From NCBI GenBank assembly GCA_943358175.1, contig CALRGV010000008.1, positions 1-48,480 of the forward strand: a stretch of DNA of 48,480 nt. The letters run 5' to 3'. A program made the position numbers and the translations under genes. This DNA comes from Candidatus Peribacteria bacterium (GTDB taxonomy: Bacteria; Patescibacteriota; Gracilibacteria; UBA1369; LOWO2-01-FULL-3). The stretch's first letter is position 1; each line of letters opens with the position of its first letter. The notes under the pieces were generated by a model, which was not told where the DNA came from, searched no databases, and worked only from the letters and a program-made list of their open reading frames with translations. Positions 1 to 8,399 of this stretch are shown one piece after another.

Positions 1-218
1 ACCTGGATTATCAAGGAAATGATGCTTCATCACGTTTCACTTATTAACCTGCTAAATCTCACTCCAAAAACGCTCCCAATGGCTACAGCCAGGGAGGCTC
101 CCCTTCAACCCGCCTTTCTCTAGCCTAAAAACTTAACGGGACAGTAGTGTCAAAATGCCAGCAAAATTGATAAGGGAAAGAAGGAGGAAGTCTGTGGTGG
201 TAAATGGTGATTATGAGA
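1..218. other. unassigned leading edge, no supported gene
   Basis: No open frame here has coding character and no tRNA arm could be folded. The stretch includes short self-complementary pieces, for example GGCTACAGCC near 79-88 and GACA-GTAG-TGTC near 140-151, so it may be the end of a structured RNA or the 3' region of a gene outside the window. I could not assign it to a known RNA family. Confidence 0.3.
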
Positions 219-248
219 TTGTTAAAACTCTCTTTTTTATGGTATAAT
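219..248 (+). promoter_or_regulatory. sigma70-type promoter for the binding-protein/phosphatase operon
   Basis: TTGTTA (219-224), an 18-bp spacer and a perfect TATAAT (243-248) lie about 45 bp before the TTG start at 295. It is the only good promoter before the three-gene run 295-4450. Confidence 0.6.
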
Positions 249-294
249 GTAGGGATATTTTCGAGCCCTGATAGGCAAAATAACAAAAATAAAA

Positions 295-1839
295 TTGAGC
301 GAAAAATTGAAGAAAATTTTGACCGGTGCTACTTATGGATTATTCTTATTGGCTTTTGCTTGGGTGTCCGGACAATTGTTTTTCGAGAATCAAACCAATA
401 ATTTGATGACTTCCATATTTGTTGGAGAAAATTCCGTCAAGCCAGGTATTGAGGATTTACGTGTGGTTTATGCCAATGAACCATCTTCGCTTGAGCCTAC
501 TTCTTATGATCCAACTGCTCGTCAGAGTTTGGTGAATATTTTTGAACCTTTAGTTAGATTGGATAGGGATTTAAATGTGAGACCTGGTTTAGCTCTTTCG
601 TGGGGGATGCTGGATGATTTGACTTGGAAATTTAGTTTAAGACCCGGTGTGAAATTTCATGATGACAGTGATTTTGATGCTGTAGATGTTCAAGTCAGTT
701 TTGAGAGGGCAATGCGTGATAAAAATTCTCAGCTGATAAGTATTTTGGATTCAATTGATAAAGTTGAAATTATTGATAGTGATACCCTGAAGCTCATTAC
801 CAAGAAGCCGGATCCTTTGCTTTTACAGAGGCTTTCCACGGTGTTGATTTTTAATTCTGAACAGGATGCTCAGGCTCAGATTGATCCGATTGGAACAGGT
901 CCATATATAATTTCTTCTTGGACTCCGGAAGATAGAATGATTTTGGAGAGAAATAATAATTATTGGGGAGATAAGCCTAAATTTGCAAATGTGGAAATGA
1001 TTGTGATTCCAAATAAATCTGAACGTGTTGGTGCGTTGGTAAATAATGATGCTGATTTGTTGGATTTCGTGCCTTTTGATGGAGTACAGCACGTATTGGA
1101 TAAAGGTTTTAGTGTTGCTCAAATTCCAAGCCTGGAAGTGCAATTCTTGGTTTTCAATACGAAGTCGGTGATTTTTAGCGATATTGAAAACCGTAAGATT
1201 TTTTCTTTAGTTATTGATTCAAATACTTTAATTAAAGCGCTTGGAGGTGATTTTGCCAGAAGCATTAGTCAGTTTATAAGTAATGGCGTTTTTGGATTTG
1301 ATCCTGATATTGCCGCTCATGTTTACGATATTGAGAAGGCTAAAAAAATGGCTGAAGATAAGGGTTTGGTTGGGGAGACTATTACTTTTCATTTGCCAAA
1401 AACTCTTGAATTACTTGGCGAACATGTCCGTAATCAACTTTCTAAAATTGGCGTGAATGTTCTTGTTTCTTATATGGAAAATGATCAGTTTTCCAAAAGT
1501 CTGGAAGATGGAGATGCTGATGTTTATTTTTTGGGTTTTAAAGCTGATCTTGGGGATTCCAGTGATTTTTTGAATACTTTAGCTTACAGCAAGGGTTCGT
1601 TTAATGTTGGTCATTATGAAAATTCAAAAGTGGATAAATTAATTGAGGATAGCGCGGTACAAATGGATCCGGCGAAGCGTTTGAAAAATTTAAAAGAGTC
1701 TATGAAAATCGTGGTGGAAGATGATCCATATGGGGTGCCGCTTTTTGAGTATCAGAAAATTTTTGCTTTTAGTGAAAAGATTGATTTACAGCCAAGAATC
1801 GATGGCTTGATTTACTTTGATGAAATAAATATAAAATGA
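295..1839 (+). CDS. membrane-anchored ABC-type peptide/nickel solute-binding protein (SBP family 5)
   Basis: A 514-aa extracytoplasmic solute-binding protein of the DppA/OppA family, expected to bind oligopeptides or another small ligand outside the membrane. One hydrophobic segment (about residues 11-28) acts as signal anchor and there is no lipobox cysteine. The SBP_bac_5 domain follows from about residue 55, with the family pattern W-x-F-x-L-R-x-G-V-K-F-H-D and the GTGPYI box. The start is a TTG without a Shine-Dalgarno sequence; I chose it because it leaves the anchor complete and lies downstream of a good promoter. The stop overlaps the next start by 4 bp (ATGA). No permease or ATPase gene is adjacent, so the protein may serve a sensor rather than a transporter. 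Ligand unknown. Confidence 0.85.
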   Translation: MSEKLKKILTGATYGLFLLAFAWVSGQLFFENQTNNLMTSIFVGENSVKPGIEDLRVVYANEPSSLEPTSYDPTARQSLVNIFEPLVRLDRDLNVRPGLALSWGMLDDLTWKFSLRPGVKFHDDSDFDAVDVQVSFERAMRDKNSQLISILDSIDKVEIIDSDTLKLITKKPDPLLLQRLSTVLIFNSEQDAQAQIDPIGTGPYIISSWTPEDRMILERNNNYWGDKPKFANVEMIVIPNKSERVGALVNNDADLLDFVPFDGVQHVLDKGFSVAQIPSLEVQFLVFNTKSVIFSDIENRKIFSLVIDSNTLIKALGGDFARSISQFISNGVFGFDPDIAAHVYDIEKAKKMAEDKGLVGETITFHLPKTLELLGEHVRNQLSKIGVNVLVSYMENDQFSKSLEDGDADVYFLGFKADLGDSSDFLNTLAYSKGSFNVGHYENSKVDKLIEDSAVQMDPAKRLKNLKESMKIVVEDDPYGVPLFEYQKIFAFSEKIDLQPRIDGLIYFDEINIK

Positions 1840-3413
1840 AAATAGCTATTCGCAGCAAATTGATTATTGCGATTTCCACCTTGATGGTGGTGCTGTTTGC
1901 TGTGGCGGCTTCACTTTTTGTGAGTGAGAAGAAAAAGGAGTTTGCTCAGGATATTTATTTGAATATGTTGGCTTTTGCGAGGCTTACAGGTCCGACTGTG
2001 GCCTATGATTACGATCTGTATTTAGCGCAGAATAGTTTTGTGTATTTCAACAGGGAAATGGCTAAGATTTTCAAGCAAAATGCTGATATTGGTGCGATAA
2101 AAGTGCTCTCTTATGATGGTGAGCTATTGTATGATTCTATTGAAGATACAGATAAAAAATATGAGGGAAAAGTTCGTAAAATTCTTGATGCTTCTTTGCT
2201 CACGCAAGTTCAATCCAAAAATATTTCGATGCAGACTGTGGATGGAAAAGTGCTTTTTTTGAAGCCTAATAATAATGGTGATTTTGTTTATGTAGATAAG
2301 AATGAAAAACCAATAACCAGTCTGGAATCCGGAGCGATACTTAATTATTTGGTGATTTCGGCTAATGATAAATATTCAGTGCAATACACTTTTAATTATG
2401 AAAATCTGAATGATCGTATTGAGAGAATGAGGATGAGAATTATTTATTTGGCGGTTTTTGGTATTATGCTTGGAATGATTATGTCTTTTGTGATGGCTGG
2501 TCAGGTGACGAAACCTATTGGGCAGCTTGTGGAAGGCGCCGATAAGCTTGGAAAAGGTGATTTCAAGGTTCGTGTGAATATTACCACTCATGATGAAATG
2601 AGTTTTCTCGGATCTTCTTTTAATCAAATGGCCTCGGATTTGGAAAAGAGTATTGAGGCTAAAATAGAGCATGATCTTTTGAAGAACGAATTAAAGATAG
2701 CAGGAAAAATCCAGGATCAATTGGTACCTGATGATAACGAAATTCCACAGATTGATGGTATTCAAATTGCGGCGGATCTCGTGCCGGCGGAGGAAATCGG
2801 TGGAGATATTTATGATTTTATTAAGATTGAAAATCGTTTAGTGCTATACCTTGGTGACGTGACTGGGCATGGTGTGCCGGCCGGTATTATTAGTTCAATT
2901 TCCAATGCTTTATTTTATGGTTATTCCAGCCTGGGTGATTTAAAAAAGATTCTGATAGAGGTAAATAGGGTTCTGAAGGTAAAAACTTTGCCGACGATGT
3001 TTATGACTCTTTGCTTGATGGAATGGGATGCTATTACAAAAAAGTTTACTTATTCCAGTGCCGGACATGAGCAGATTTTACATTATAAGGCTGCGGAAAA
3101 AGTGGCGGAGTATAAGTCCGCCGGAGGTATCGCGCTTGGCATGTTACCGGATATTTCCAAGCATATAAGCGTAGTGGATATTGATTTCAAGCTTGGTGAT
3201 TATTTAGTTATTTATAGTGATGGTATTCCCGAGTGCTGGAAGAATCAAACGGAATTATATGGTCCGGAAAGATTGAAGGGCGCTCTTGAAAAATTTGCCA
3301 CCTTGGGTGATCCTGATGCCGTGAAAAAGGCAATCTTGAAAGATGTGCAGGATTTCGCCGCTGGTTATGAGCAAATGGATGATATTACTATTATGGTGAT
3401 AAAAAGAACATAA
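1836..3413 (+). CDS. membrane HAMP-domain SpoIIE/PP2C-type serine phosphatase (RsbU-like)
   Basis: A 525-aa sensor phosphatase. Order: TM1 (about 9-29), an extracytoplasmic sensor region (30-202), TM2 (203-222), a HAMP linker (about 223-275), then a SpoIIE/PP2C catalytic domain. The metal-binding acidic residues are visible as D324 in EIGGDIYDF, D341 in LGDVTGHG, D462 in YSDG and the C-terminal MDDIT. The family dephosphorylates Ser/Thr-phosphorylated anti-anti-sigma factors (STAS proteins) in partner-switching pathways. No STAS or anti-sigma kinase gene is in the window, so the substrate is unknown. It starts inside the stop codon of the upstream binding-protein gene. That tight coupling suggests the binding protein feeds a ligand signal to this sensor; this is inference. 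Confidence 0.88.
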   Translation: MKIAIRSKLIIAISTLMVVLFAVAASLFVSEKKKEFAQDIYLNMLAFARLTGPTVAYDYDLYLAQNSFVYFNREMAKIFKQNADIGAIKVLSYDGELLYDSIEDTDKKYEGKVRKILDASLLTQVQSKNISMQTVDGKVLFLKPNNNGDFVYVDKNEKPITSLESGAILNYLVISANDKYSVQYTFNYENLNDRIERMRMRIIYLAVFGIMLGMIMSFVMAGQVTKPIGQLVEGADKLGKGDFKVRVNITTHDEMSFLGSSFNQMASDLEKSIEAKIEHDLLKNELKIAGKIQDQLVPDDNEIPQIDGIQIAADLVPAEEIGGDIYDFIKIENRLVLYLGDVTGHGVPAGIISSISNALFYGYSSLGDLKKILIEVNRVLKVKTLPTMFMTLCLMEWDAITKKFTYSSAGHEQILHYKAAEKVAEYKSAGGIALGMLPDISKHISVVDIDFKLGDYLVIYSDGIPECWKNQTELYGPERLKGALEKFATLGDPDAVKKAILKDVQDFAAGYEQMDDITIMVIKRT

Positions 3414-3421
3414 ATTTTTAT

Positions 3422-4450
3422 ATGACTGAAATAGTGGAAAATAAGGATAATGAAAAAAATGATTTGCAAAATGCTGTAGAGAAAACAGCGAGTAAAAGGG
3501 CTGGATTCACGAGAGGTTTTTTGGAAAAAAATAATAAGCCAATTGCTGAATTTGCTGAGGAGCTGAAAAAGAAACCTTTTGAAATTACTATCAATCCTGA
3601 TGATGATAAAAGTTTAGCCTTGGGAGTTTTTCAATTGCAAAAGAAACTAGGGTTTTCCGAGGAAGATAATTCTCAGGGATGCGATGGGAAGTTTGGTCCT
3701 TATACTAAAAGGGCATTTGAAGGTCGTGGTGTTGAAAATAGAGGCTCAAGTGCTAGAGCTGCCGTAATGGATGATGTTGATCCCGGCGGTCCCCCAGAAG
3801 AGAAGGCTCCACAGCCTAGGGATGATAGAGTTGAAAAAACTTCTGAATTGGAAACTGTGAAAACTTCCGAAACAGCTTTTGTCGGTGATTCTTTGACGGT
3901 TGGTATGGCGCGAACAAAAGGCTTGGATGGTTCGTCAAAACTCTATAAAGGTGCAGCCTCTACTACTGGCAGACTTCCTATATTGTTGAATTTTTTGCGC
4001 GATAATAAGGTTGCGATAGAACAAAAGCAAATTAAAAAAGTTGTTATTTTCTTGGGTACGAATGACATTACTAATTTTAATGGAAAGCTTGATTCCGTGG
4101 AGTCTATTAATGGAAGGTTGGCTAAAATGTTTGCTAATGCCAGGGAAGCCGGGTTGACTGTCGTTGCTTGTACTATTGCGTATTCTGATTTAGGAAAGCG
4201 CGTTGCGTATTGGAAAAAAGTGCATGGTGATAAATACCCTTATTCTGTTGGTGATTTGGAAAAGAGAGTAAATCAGGTAAATGACTTTATAAGAAGTCAA
4301 AGTGGAAATAACGTGAAAGTCGTGGATGTTTATAAAGAGACATTGGATCAAAAAAAGTATGCTTTATCCGGTGACGGCCTGCATTTTACTCCTAGTGGAT
4401 ATAAGGCTTTGGCGAAATTGATTAAGAGTGGTGGTGGTGTGAAAGATTAA
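3422..4450 (+). CDS. SGNH/GDSL hydrolase with N-terminal peptidoglycan-binding-like module
   Basis: 342 aa. Residues about 60-105 resemble a PG_binding_1 repeat (LQKKLGF, then DGKFGPYTKRAF). After a Pro/acid-rich linker, the SGNH-hydrolase fold begins at about 150 with G155-D156-S157 (block I), continues with GTND (block III), and ends with D318-G-L-H321 (block V), giving a complete Ser-Asp-His triad. Such enzymes are esterases or lipases, often deacetylating cell-wall polymers or glycans. No signal peptide or membrane segment is visible, which is odd for a cell-wall enzyme; export may be unconventional or the protein may act on a cytoplasmic substrate. Nine bp downstream of the phosphatase gene, so probably the last gene of the same operon. 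Confidence 0.8.
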   Translation: MTEIVENKDNEKNDLQNAVEKTASKRAGFTRGFLEKNNKPIAEFAEELKKKPFEITINPDDDKSLALGVFQLQKKLGFSEEDNSQGCDGKFGPYTKRAFEGRGVENRGSSARAAVMDDVDPGGPPEEKAPQPRDDRVEKTSELETVKTSETAFVGDSLTVGMARTKGLDGSSKLYKGAASTTGRLPILLNFLRDNKVAIEQKQIKKVVIFLGTNDITNFNGKLDSVESINGRLAKMFANAREAGLTVVACTIAYSDLGKRVAYWKKVHGDKYPYSVGDLEKRVNQVNDFIRSQSGNNVKVVDVYKETLDQKKYALSGDGLHFTPSGYKALAKLIKSGGGVKD

Positions 4451-4469
4451 AATTAGCTTTGAGGGGACA

Positions 4470-4508
4470 AAGAAACTCCATCTTTTATCCTTGGTGGAGT
4501 GATTTGTC
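4470..4508. terminator. hairpin between convergent genes, possible bidirectional terminator
   Basis: ACTCCA (4475-4480) pairs with TGGAGT (4495-4500) around a 14-nt loop, between the SGNH hydrolase gene (plus) and glyA (minus). Read on the minus strand the stem is followed by TTTCTTTG, so it fits glyA termination better than plus-strand termination. Confidence 0.45.
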
Positions 4509-4514
4509 TATACT

Positions 4515-5756
4515 TTAATTAATCCCCGGTACCGGAAATTTCAAACACATCTCTTTTACCTCTTCCTTAATTTTAGTGTGTAAAGCAGTATCTTCAATGT
4601 TGCTAATTACACGATCTAGCCAGTCGGCGATCATTTCCATTTCTGGTTCTTTCATGCCACGAGTGGTGACTGCGGGAGTGCCGAGACGGATGCCTGATGG
4701 ATCCATTGGTGTACGAGTATCAAAAGGAACGGTGTTCTTGTTTAACGTGATGCCTACGCTATCTAGTACCATTTGAGCTTGTTTGCCTGGAACTCCTTTG
4801 TTTGTCAGGTCGGCAAGAATCAAATGTGTGTCTGTACCATCAGAAACGAGATTGAATCCTCTTTTCTTCATGGCTTCGGCAAGTGCGCGGGCATTTGTTT
4901 GAATTTGTTTGGCGTAGATTTTGAATTCAGGATTGAGAGCTTCGCCGAAGGCAATGGCTTTACCGGCGATGATATGTTCGTGTGGGCCACCTTGTAGGCC
5001 AGGGAATACAGCTCTATCGATAGCTTTAGCAAATTTTTCCTTACACATAATCATAGCGCCGCGTGGACCACGAAGAGTTTTGTGGGTTGTGGTCATTACT
5101 ACATCGAAATATGGCACGGGAGATTCCAGTACTCCTCCGGCGATGAGGCCTGCGGTATGAGAAATGTCAGCAACGGATATAGCGCCCACTTCGTCAGCAA
5201 TTTCTTTGAATTTCTTCCAATCAATATCGCGAGGATATGCAGTAAAACCGGCAACGATCATTTTTGGTTTATGTTCGAGGGCAAGTTTTCTCACTACTTC
5301 CATGTCTATTTTTCCAGTGTTTTTATCTACTTCGTATTGTACGAAATTATATGCTTTGCCGGAAAATGCGATTGGCAATCCATGCGTGATATGTCCACCA
5401 TGATCTAGCTTGAGTCCCATTACTGTATCCCCGAAATTCAAGAGAGCAAAATAAATAGCTGTATTAGCAGGTGAACCGGAATATGGCTGTACGTTCACGT
5501 GTTCTGCTCCGAAAAGTTTTTTGGCACGATCAATTGCGATGTTTTCAATAGCGTCGATATTTTCTTGTCCACCATAATATCTTTTTCCTGGGTATCCTTC
5601 GGAATATTTATTTGTGAGAATACTTCCACAGGCTTCCATGACTGCGGCTGAGGTGTAATTTTCTGATGGGATTAATTCAATTCCTTCTCTCTGTCTTTGC
5701 TTTTCATGTTCTATTAATTCGAAAATTTTAGGATCCATTGGCTGAATTGCGCTCAT
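4515..5756 (-). CDS. glyA: serine hydroxymethyltransferase
   Basis: 413 aa, the usual length for bacterial SHMT. It converts serine and tetrahydrofolate to glycine and 5,10-methylene-THF, supplying one-carbon units for purine and thymidylate synthesis and for the formyl-THF used by Fmt. The PLP-binding lysine is K226 in the motif [12 protein letters not shown]. Also visible are the N-terminal LIPSENYTS, the [13 protein letters not shown] block and the substrate-binding GLQGGPH. The gene is alone on the minus strand. A weak promoter, TTGCGG-N17-GAGAAT on the minus strand, lies at about 5816-5788. The pur genes 3 kb away and fmt at 28 kb depend on the same folate pool. Confidence 0.98.
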   Translation of the reverse strand: MSAIQPMDPKIFELIEHEKQRQREGIELIPSENYTSAAVMEACGSILTNKYSEGYPGKRYYGGQENIDAIENIAIDRAKKLFGAEHVNVQPYSGSPANTAIYFALLNFGDTVMGLKLDHGGHITHGLPIAFSGKAYNFVQYEVDKNTGKIDMEVVRKLALEHKPKMIVAGFTAYPRDIDWKKFKEIADEVGAISVADISHTAGLIAGGVLESPVPYFDVVMTTTHKTLRGPRGAMIMCKEKFAKAIDRAVFPGLQGGPHEHIIAGKAIAFGEALNPEFKIYAKQIQTNARALAEAMKKRGFNLVSDGTDTHLILADLTNKGVPGKQAQMVLDSVGITLNKNTVPFDTRTPMDPSGIRLGTPAVTTRGMKEPEMEMIADWLDRVISNIEDTALHTKIKEEVKEMCLKFPVPGIN

Positions 5757-5830
5757 GTATTTGGAAGTTAGAAGATAAGTCCGACGGCATTCTCGATTAT
5801 TTATTAATATTCCGCAAGTGGTATTTTTTA

Positions 5831-5930
5831 TAAGCTCGCTTCGCTCAGCAGTGGCAAAGCCACATGCTTCGCTTGCTGCGCGCTTGCGCCGTGCGCTCGC
5901 GTTTTATGATGTTGAAGCTGAGTCAACACT
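5831..5930. repeat. GC-rich palindromic intergenic block
   Basis: Between the divergent glyA and htrA genes lies a GC-rich stretch in otherwise AT-rich sequence. It has repeated CTCGCTTCGCTC / GCTTCGCTTGCT-like words, a hairpin GTGGC-AAA-GCCAC (about 5852-5864) and a separate TGTTGA/TCAACA hairpin near 5911-5928. It resembles a REP-like repeat, but I found no second copy in the window. Confidence 0.4.
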
Positions 5931-5946
5931 CCTGATAATTAAAAAT

Positions 5947-5975
5947 TTGCGATAGAACAAGTTTTTCTGTAGATT
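5947..5975 (+). promoter_or_regulatory. promoter giving a leaderless htrA mRNA
   Basis: TTGCGA (5947-5952), a 17-bp spacer and TAGATT (5970-5975). Only 6 nt separate the -10 box from the ATG at 5982, so transcription should start at or next to the start codon. Confidence 0.6.
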
Positions 5976-5981
5976 GGTCGT

Positions 5982-7109
5982 ATGGAAAATTCCTCAAAAA
6001 GTGTCGCAATATTTTTAGGTTTGGCTTTTGTATCAGGTTTAATTGGCGGGTTTGTGGGTGATAGACTTTTTAGCGCTAATTTCAAAATTACCAGTGGAAA
6101 ATTTATTGAGGAGCATGCGTATATAGAGGACTCAAAGATTATTCAGGCTATAGATAAAGTGGGTTCGGCTGTGGTTTCCATTCTCACGGCTGATACTTTG
6201 GATCCGATGTCTTTGCAAATTCCCACCAAGGATGATGTTTATGGTGGCACCGGTTTTGTTGTTGATGCCAGCGGTTTAGTTCTTACCAATAAGCATGTTG
6301 TTTTAGATAAAAAGGCGAATTATAAAATCGTTTTTAGTGATGGTTCTGAATATTTGGCTGAATTTTTGAGTGAAGATCCTTTTGATGATGTGGCTGTTTT
6401 GAAAATTAAAACTGATAAAAAAATAGATTTTCCCGTGGTGACGCTTGGTGATTCTGAGAATCTGAAAATTGGGCAGAGAGTAGTGGCAATTGGCAATGCT
6501 TTGTCAATGTATGAAAACACCGTAACTTCAGGAATTATTAGTGCTAAGGGACGTGATGTAGAGGCTTATAATGATTATGGGGCAATACAAAATATGTCCG
6601 GTCTGCTTCAGACTGATGCAGCAATAAATCTTGGTAATAGCGGAGGTCCTTTGGTTAATTTGAATGGAGATGTGATTGGAATGAATGTTGCGGTTCAAGA
6701 GATGGCTAATAATATAGGGTTTGCTATTCCAATTAATGATCTAAAATCAGTTATTGCGAGCATAAAAAAAGATGGAGATATTATTCGTCCGGTGCTTGGT
6801 GTGAACTTTATAATGTTGACTAAAGCTCAAGCTATGGATTTGGATAAGTCTTTGAATCATGGAGCTTTATTGGTGTTAAAAAGTAGCGATGGCAGGTCGG
6901 CAATTCAAAAAGGTGGTGCGGCGGACAAGGCTGGTTTGAAGGATATGGATGTGATATTAAGTGTGGATTCTATTCCCGTGACTTTAGAAAACCCTTTACA
7001 TAAAATAATTAAAAACTATAATCCTGGGGACACGCTTGCAATTCAGGTGTGGAGGAATGGAAAGCTTGCGGAGTTTAAATTAACTCTGAGGAGCAATAAG
7101 GATAAGTAA
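5982..7109 (+). CDS. htrA: HtrA/DegP-family serine protease with PDZ domain
   Basis: 375 aa. An N-terminal hydrophobic anchor (about 8-28) places the enzyme outside the cytoplasmic membrane. The trypsin-like domain has the complete triad: H105 in TNKHVV, D136 in DPFDDVAVL and S220 in GNSGGPL. A single PDZ domain follows (about 275-370). The family degrades misfolded envelope proteins and is usually stress-induced. The layout of one TM anchor, one protease domain and one PDZ is typical of Gram-positive and CPR HtrA/DegS-like proteins. The promoter predicts a leaderless transcript. tRNA-Leu follows 6 bp after the stop and is probably co-transcribed. I see no sigma-E or CtsR-type operator. Confidence 0.95.
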   Translation: MENSSKSVAIFLGLAFVSGLIGGFVGDRLFSANFKITSGKFIEEHAYIEDSKIIQAIDKVGSAVVSILTADTLDPMSLQIPTKDDVYGGTGFVVDASGLVLTNKHVVLDKKANYKIVFSDGSEYLAEFLSEDPFDDVAVLKIKTDKKIDFPVVTLGDSENLKIGQRVVAIGNALSMYENTVTSGIISAKGRDVEAYNDYGAIQNMSGLLQTDAAINLGNSGGPLVNLNGDVIGMNVAVQEMANNIGFAIPINDLKSVIASIKKDGDIIRPVLGVNFIMLTKAQAMDLDKSLNHGALLVLKSSDGRSAIQKGGAADKAGLKDMDVILSVDSIPVTLENPLHKIIKNYNPGDTLAIQVWRNGKLAEFKLTLRSNKDK

Positions 7110-7115
7110 TTATTG

Positions 7116-7201
7116 GCCCAGGTGGCGAAATGGTAGACGCACTACCTTGAGGTGGTAGCTGGAGAAATCCTGTGGAGGTTCAAGTCCTCTCCTGGGCACC
7201 A
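7116..7201 (+). tRNA. tRNA-Leu (anticodon GAG), CCA encoded
   Basis: The acceptor GCCCAGG (7116-7122) pairs with CCTGGGC (7191-7197), followed by A and an encoded CCA. The anticodon stem CTACC/GGTAG closes the loop TTGAGGT, giving GAG (reads CUU/CUC). A long class II variable arm and the T-loop TTCAAGT are present. It sits between htrA and the YgjP-like gene with almost no spacing. Confidence 0.95.
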
Positions 7202-7209
7202 AGATTAAC

Positions 7210-7965
7210 TTGTTTGAAATTAAAAGCTGTTATTTTCCTATGCCATATCCGGAATTTCTAAAAGTTGGGCAAACGAATTACCCAATAGAGTATTGGCCGG
7301 TTTTGAAAACGACTTCAACGGTGAGGATTAAAAATGGTGTGGTTTTGCTTAAACTGAGTCGTTTTGCTCATGGTGGTAAGAGAGATGAAATTGTGGAGAA
7401 ATTTTTAAAATGGGCGGAAAAAAGATTGGAAAAAGTGGAAAAATCGGATTTTGTGACTCCGGAATATAAAGATGGCGGAAGAATTGTTACTCATAATAAA
7501 ATTTATGAATTAACGGTGGACGTGATGCCTGGAATTATTTCGCGGGCTGTTTTGAGGGAAGGACATTTTTTGAAAATTCGCTTGAATAGCTTTTTGTCAG
7601 AGGCTGAGGGAAGGGAAAAAATTAAATTTCTGACGGAAAGAGCTATTATGAAGGATCAGACGCCTTATTTAAAGGAGGTTTTGGAGGAATTGAATCAGCT
7701 GCATTTTCAGGAAAAAGTAAATGATATTCGTTTCAAAAGGACTAATTCGCGTTTTGGCAGTTGTAGTTCAAAGAGAAATATAAATATTGCGTATAGACTT
7801 CTTTTTGCGCCGCGCGAAGTTTTTCGCTATGTGTGTGTGCATGAATTATCTCATTTGAAGGAATTTAATCACTCGGCGCGTTTTTGGGCTTGGGTGGAAA
7901 TGGCCATGCCAAATTACAAAGAAGCGGAGAAATGGCTGAAGAGCAGGGGATTCCTTCTGGGGTAG
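7210..7965 (+). CDS. YgjP-like (DUF45/M48-type) zinc metallopeptidase
   Basis: 251 aa, similar to the YgjP/WLM-related family of predicted metal-dependent hydrolases. The zinc site is clear near the C-terminus: H211-E-L-S-H215 followed by H in FNHSARFW (HExxH-x6-H type). Just before it is the family block R-x-R-x-T-x-S-R-F-G-S-C-S. The family often sits next to DNA-repair or restriction genes, but its substrate is unknown. The start is a TTG 8 bp after tRNA-Leu; the next Met (residue 11) is an alternative. No signal peptide, so cytoplasmic. Probably co-transcribed with htrA and tRNA-Leu. Confidence 0.85.
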   Translation: MFEIKSCYFPMPYPEFLKVGQTNYPIEYWPVLKTTSTVRIKNGVVLLKLSRFAHGGKRDEIVEKFLKWAEKRLEKVEKSDFVTPEYKDGGRIVTHNKIYELTVDVMPGIISRAVLREGHFLKIRLNSFLSEAEGREKIKFLTERAIMKDQTPYLKEVLEELNQLHFQEKVNDIRFKRTNSRFGSCSSKRNINIAYRLLFAPREVFRYVCVHELSHLKEFNHSARFWAWVEMAMPNYKEAEKWLKSRGFLLG

Positions 7966-7983
7966 TTAATTTGACCTAATATT

Positions 7984-8012
7984 TTGTTGCCATCTTTTGC
8001 GCAATATGATAA
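7984..8012 (+). promoter_or_regulatory. probable promoter of tRNA-Val
   Basis: TTGTTG (7984-7989) is followed by TATGAT/TGATAA at 8005-8012 with 15-17 bp spacing, about 23 bp before the tRNA. The boxes are imperfect. Confidence 0.35.
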
Positions 8013-8034
8013 AAGTTATGGGCAAATTTAATTG

Positions 8035-8111
8035 GGGCGCTTAGCTCAGCTGGTTAGAGCATCTCGTTTACACCGAGAGGGTCGAGAGTTCGAATCCCTC
8101 AGCGCCCACCA
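8035..8111 (+). tRNA. tRNA-Val (anticodon TAC), CCA encoded
   Basis: The acceptor GGGCGCT (8035-8041) pairs with AGCGCCC (8101-8107), followed by A and CCA. The anticodon stem TCTCG/CGAGA closes the loop TTTACAC, giving TAC (Val). A standard D arm and T-loop (GTTCGAATC) are present. Confidence 0.96.
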
Positions 8112-8148
8112 TTTTTATTTGGCTTGTTATAGGGTTAATTTAAAATTT

Positions 8149-8328
8149 ATGGAAAGTGCTGATAATTCAAAGGTTCCTAGTATAGACCATGAGGATGTGT
8201 TTCGGATTTTAGGGCAGCCTACTATTTATACTACTGATGACGCTATGAAAGTGGCTGCGGCTCTGAAGACTCAAGTTTTTCAGGTTGGAAATGGTTTAAT
8301 TCATAAGCCATTTGAGGCTAAGAAATAA
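8149..8328 (+). CDS. small hypothetical protein, 59 aa
   Basis: Downstream of tRNA-Val is an ATG-started frame encoding 59 residues (begins MESADNSKVPS; contains VFRILGQPTIYTTDDAMKV). The same frame is open back to 8032, but that part is translation of the tRNA itself and should not be annotated. I do not recognise a family. The composition looks like a soluble protein with no membrane segment or signal. A good promoter for the next gene (purC) lies just after its stop, so it probably belongs to a short tRNA-Val transcript. It may be a real lineage-specific small protein or chance coding. Confidence 0.5.
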   Translation: MESADNSKVPSIDHEDVFRILGQPTIYTTDDAMKVAAALKTQVFQVGNGLIHKPFEAKK

Positions 8329-8346
8329 TTTTTTTCAAAACCTACA

Positions 8347-8375
8347 TTGCGATTAATGAATGTATCGATTATTAT
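8347..8375 (+). promoter_or_regulatory. promoter of the purC-purE operon
   Basis: TTGCGA (8347-8352), 17-bp spacer, TATTAT (8370-8375). Transcription would start near 8382, leaving an untranslated leader of about 18 nt before the purC ATG at 8400. The -35 box is identical to that of htrA. Confidence 0.55.
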
Positions 8376-8399
8376 TTAATCGTTCTTTAACTATAAAAT

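Noticed and set aside
1-200. tmRNA-like string TTATTAACCTGCT near 42-54
   Set aside because: It resembles the region after the tag stop in E. coli tmRNA, but the upstream frame does not end in an ALAA-type tag and no tRNA-like 3' end with TTCAA loop and CCA follows.
4773-5408. Several plus-strand ORFs over glyA
   Set aside because: Antisense shadows of a highly conserved gene.
8032-8148. N-terminal extension of the small ORF
   Set aside because: It is translation through tRNA-Val itself, a common false call.
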